Assembly (NCBI GenBank): GCA_023375785.1
Contig: SZWC01001604.1
Location: 148,266-182,942 of the forward strand
DNA length: 34,677 bases
Direction: 5' to 3'
DNA from: Penium margaritaceum
Taxonomy: Eukaryota > Streptophyta > Zygnematophyceae > Desmidiales > Peniaceae
Positions 31,761 through 34,677 of the stretch are shown here, piece by piece. How positions within the stretch are numbered: position 1 is the stretch's first letter; each line of letters starts with the position of its first letter. Position numbers and translations under genes: made by a program. The notes beneath the pieces were generated by a model. The model searched no databases and was not told the origin of the DNA. It was given only the letters and a program-made list of their open reading frames with translations.

Positions 31761-31899
31761 AGATCAGTACGTTTCTCTTTGAACAAGACCCGTACCTAGC
31801 GAGGTCGTTTGTCAAGGAGTAAGAGGAGTTTGAATGGTACGACAAAACCAAGTTTTGGTTCGACGACCCCTACTGGCGACAGTAATTCACTCGCTAGGC

Positions 31900-32620
31900 C
31901 GTCGTTCCTACAAACAAGGAGTTGCGGAAAATGCTGATGGAGGAGTGCCACGACACTGATCCAAGTGGACAGATTGACAAAGACAAGACGCTCAAGAAGC
32001 TAGCAAGGTACTACTGGTGGGACAAGATGCATACCGACGTGGTGGCATTGTGCAAATCATGCGACGCCTGTCAAAGGCAAAACTTTCGTCGGAGACAACC
32101 ACCTGGTCTACTCCAAACCCTACCTATTTCGACAGAACCGTGGGTCAACATGAGCATTGGTGTCGTGACGAGACTGCCCATCATGACGCCATCCTCGTCG
32201 TGGTGGACAGATTCTCTAAAATGTAGCACTTCATGCCAACGATGACCACCGTCACCGCTGAAAGAACAACACGGCTGTTTCTAAACCAATTTGTTTGGCT
32301 GCGCGGAGTACCACGTACCATCATCAGCAACAAAGACCGCCGCTTCACTTGCTGTTTATGGCATGAACCGATGATACGCTACGATAGTCGGATCCAGCTA
32401 TCATTGGTGTTCCATCCTCAGATTGACGAACAAACCGAGTGAACCGAGGGAACCTCAAACAACTTTTCCGAACCTCGTGCGAGCCACATGGCACTGATTG
32501 GACAACAAAGCTACAGACCGTGAAACTTGCATACAACTCCGCCAGTTCCACTAAAATTGGTAAACTACCTTTTCGAGGTGGTATACGGCAAAGATGCCGC
32601 AACACCAGCCAGAATATTGA
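31900..32620 (+). pseudogene. Gypsy-4 integrase core
   Basis: The zinc-finger region has ECHDTDPSGQIDKDKTLKKL and YYWWDKMH, with one of the two His replaced by Gln, then CKSCDACQR (32051-32077) intact. The core has PWVNMSIGVVTRLP, where the first catalytic Asp is Gly, then HDAILVVVDRFSKM and a TAG (about 32223). ISNKDRRFT has Asn at the second catalytic Asp, and QTE near 32435 keeps the Glu. TSCEPHGTDWTTKLQTVKLA follows after a frame change. At least two active-site residues are lost. Confidence 0.9.
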
Positions 32621-32639
32621 GTGAGTTACAATCACACAG

Positions 32640-33150
32640 TTGATATTAACCGTACAAACTTTGCAAGCATCCGGGAGGAAACACGGCAGACCCTCTCGCG
32701 GACGCAAGCAAGCAAGCTAGGTGAAATTGCAACAATGACGTGTTCAATGTTGGTGATCGTGTCCTCCTCAGCGTTGCTAACATCAAACCCTGAAGATAGG
32801 ACTTGCGAAGCTCAAACCCTGCTGGTCGAGACAATATGAGATCGAGCGAATGCAAACCCCAGTCGTCGCTCGCCTTCGCCTGCCTGACAGTATGGCGGTC
32901 CACCTTGTCTTACATGTTAGTGAGCTCAAGCACTACCGGGATCCCAGTCGGCCCTTCCTCGTTATAGATGTCGCACCTCCACCTCTTGTACAAGTGGACG
33001 AAGATACTGAGTACGTGATTGAAGATATCCTCGGACATCGACGCAATAGAAAAGCGATTGAGCACTTAACCAAGTGGCACGGCTAAGACGCCGCAAACAA
33101 TAACGGGGAGCCCTACGAAAACCCTCTAGATGTCGAACATCTAATCGTTG
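32640..33150 (+). pseudogene. Gypsy-4 integrase C-terminus with chromodomain
   Basis: LPDSMAVHLVLHVSELKHYRDP (32880-32945) is the hinge after the GPY/F module. VDEDTEYVIEDILGHRRNRK (about 32995-33050) and LTKWHG form a chromodomain start, as in Gypsy-2, and a TAA follows at the position of an aromatic residue. The remaining EPYENPLDVEHLI-like part (about 33100-33148) is the end of the domain. Confidence 0.83.
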
Positions 33151-33201
33151 TCTTCTTTCGTCATCACCAGGCTACGCTTGCTAGCGCGTCGGGACGTGAC
33201 T

Positions 33202-33214
33202 AAAAGGGGGGAAG
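33202..33214 (+). other. Gypsy-4 polypurine tract
   Basis: AAAAGGGGGGAAG directly precedes the TGTTCC start of the 3' LTR. Confidence 0.88.
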
Positions 33215-33465
33215 TGTTCCTTGATGTACACGAGTCCCCAAAACTCTTGAGTGGGCATTTATGTCCTTGCAATCGTAGCCACCGCGCGATGAATTCAAGA
33301 TTCTTGCGCCGTTCGGCCGAGGGTGTTTTGGCCAACTGCCCTGACCTCAGTGTTCTATTGCATCAATTTTCGAATACTTGGACCACCTTCCAGACTAGTC
33401 GACAGAAGTGTCGTGAATCATACCGACGTTTTGATACTGTTCGGTCGACTTCTCGACGACCCTAG
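33215..33465 (+). repeat. Gypsy-4 3' LTR, interrupted by Copia-2
   Basis: It starts TGTTCC and matches the first half of the LTR at 27793-28335 (ACACGAGTCCCC, GACCTCAGTGTTC, CATACCGACGTTTTGATA). The match stops at CCTAG (33461-33465), where the Copia-2 LTR begins TGAGAG. The remainder should reappear on the other side of Copia-2, beyond the window. Confidence 0.85.
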
Positions 33466-34002
33466 TGAGAGACAGCTCCTAGCACTGCTGTTGCTAGCGT
33501 GGCAACTCAAGCCAGCTAGCTAACTCACTAGCACACACAGGTGGAGGTGAGAACAACAAGGGGTTGGCTAGGGACACAAACACAAGTGTCATAAGCTGCA
33601 AATGTTTGAAATGTGCAGAGAGAGGTGACAACTGAGGTCTGGCCAACCTAAATAGTGCCACGGACCTAGTGGATGCACACACACACGGCGCACAGTCGGC
33701 GCTATTTTTCTAGCAGGACAAAACAGTGGCAAAAACACAGTTTTGGTCACAATTCCCTGCAGACACGTCAGAACGACGAGCCGTTTGAACCAGAACGGCC
33801 ACGTCGACGAGATCTACATCCTGATAGGCTGCACGCCTACGTGCTCTGACACAGCACGAGTCTACAAAATACGGAAGTCTTCTGGGCGCCCATCGCCACC
33901 GGCTGCCAGTCTGCTGCCGCCGTCGCTAGTCTCAGGGATCTGCACGTGAATGGACATGAGCCGAGGGGTCACCGTAAGCTGTGTACGACACACACAACAA
34001 CA
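33466..34002 (-). repeat. Copia-2 3' LTR
   Basis: A 537-bp LTR with TG...CA ends (TGTTGTTGTG at its start on the minus strand), next to a PPT. It shares ordered blocks with 9017-9646 and 10170-10812. CCTAG at 33461-33465 would be one copy of a 5-bp target duplication; the other lies outside the window. Confidence 0.82.
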
Positions 34003-34012
34003 CTCCCCCATG
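34003..34012 (-). other. Copia-2 polypurine tract
   Basis: The minus strand reads CATGGGGGAG next to the TGTTGT of the LTR, similar to the Copia-1 tract. Confidence 0.8.
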
Positions 34013-34677
34013 ACCGGAGGGCGAAACACGTCCATTCACATGCAGACACTGACGCTGTACAGAGCAGGAAACGCACGGCCGCTACAAGCAGTAGGCACAG
34101 CACATACAGGGCGGCACATGAGGAATCAACCTGCAGCAGGGGTGGGGCAGAGTCCAACGGAGCGAGTGGCCGCATGAAACTTCGAACGACCNCCCTGCTT
34201 CCCACTTCGCCAGGACACTGCAGTACCTCCAATGAGGAAGATGTAGCCGGTGCGGCTTTTGCCATCTGGACTCCACGCCCAGTCGCTGTCTGTGTACCCA
34301 TCAAGCACAACGGACACCTGTTCGCGAAAGCACAGGCCGAAGCGTGCGGTGGACAGAATGTAGCGCACACACCGGACTGCGGCCTCCAGTGTTCGCTGGC
34401 GCGGAGCCTGCGAGAACTGGGCGAGCAGGTTGACAGTGAAGGCAATGTCGGGCCGTGTCGTGGTGGCCAAGTACATGAGCGAGCCGATGACTCGCAGGTA
34501 CAAGGTCACATCAACTGGCTCCCCCAGGTCCGCTGGGTCATCGACCTTCAGGGCGGCCTGCCCCTCAGGGGTCATGGGCGTGGAGGCCGTGCGGACGGCC
34601 GCGAGGAGGTCGGCAAAGCGCTCCCCCACGGTCTCTGCGTAGCGTCCCTGATGGACACGGAGTGTGCGACGAACACG
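34013..34677 (-). pseudogene. Copia-2 RT end and RNase H, truncated at an N
   Basis: Minus-strand 34629-34195 reads without a stop: STPMTPEGQAALKVDDPAD, VIGSLMYLATTTRPDIAF, VNLLAQFSQAPRQRTLEAAV, GYTDSDWAW (first RNase H acidic site) and TGYIFLIGGTAVSWRSGKQ. It closely resembles Copia-1 over the same segment and looks less mutated. At the ambiguous base 34192 the RNase H homology ends abruptly: the Glu-containing EAEY segment and the C-terminus are absent, and only about 180 bp remain to the PPT. This is either a deletion or a faulty join. RT lies beyond the right edge. Confidence 0.88.

Overview
The window is repeat-rich eukaryotic nuclear DNA made almost wholly of decayed LTR retrotransposons. 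I find no intact host gene, tRNA, rRNA or CRISPR array. Primer-binding sites close to the plant-type initiator-tRNA-Met site (TGGTATCAGAGC), chromodomain Ty3/Gypsy elements, Ty1/Copia elements, a probable TRIM and nested insertions suggest a large plant or green-algal type genome. I cannot name the species. All insertion boundaries and copy relationships below were read by eye, without alignment software.

Left third (1-8724): one nearly complete Ty1/Copia element on the + strand, Copia-1. It has a 5' LTR cut by the window edge (1-647), a PBS (648), an unusually long leader with an unexplained ORF (about 1.0-2.4 kb), gag with a CCHC knuckle, protease, integrase, a Ser/Pro/acidic spacer, reverse transcriptase, RNase H, a polypurine tract (PPT) and a 3' LTR (8109-8724). 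It is dead: at least 14 in-frame stops, two frame changes at G6 runs, one more at a CT-rich tract, and a mutated protease site. Thirteen of the 14 internal stops are TAG or TAA, while pol ends in TGA.

Middle (8725-21330): two diverged LTR-like repeats (9017-9646 and about 10170-10812) related to the LTR at 33466-34002; an AT-richer stretch; a CAG/CAA-rich block (11.5-12.2 kb); a broken chromodomain Ty3/Gypsy element, Gypsy-1 (about 13.2-15.8 kb, +), with a probable 3' LTR after it; then a non-coding family of at least five diverged copies (16.6-21.3 kb), two of which form a long inverted repeat.

Right third (21330-34677): a nested stack of a second Gypsy family. Gypsy-2 (minus) runs from its 5' LTR near 27125 to its 3' LTR ending near 21330, and its gag is interrupted by a roughly 360-bp TRIM-like element. 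The 3' end of another minus copy, Gypsy-3 (27126-27792), abuts the same LTR in tandem. Gypsy-4 (+, 27793-33465) interrupts Gypsy-3. Gypsy-4's own 3' LTR is interrupted at 33466 by Copia-2 (minus), which leaves the window on the right. In Gypsy-4 the disabling stops fall mostly at Arg (TGA) or Gln (TAG/TAA) positions, as expected from C-to-T decay of methylated DNA. The two readable YLDD-type catalytic boxes, in Gypsy-1 and Gypsy-4, both read YLND.
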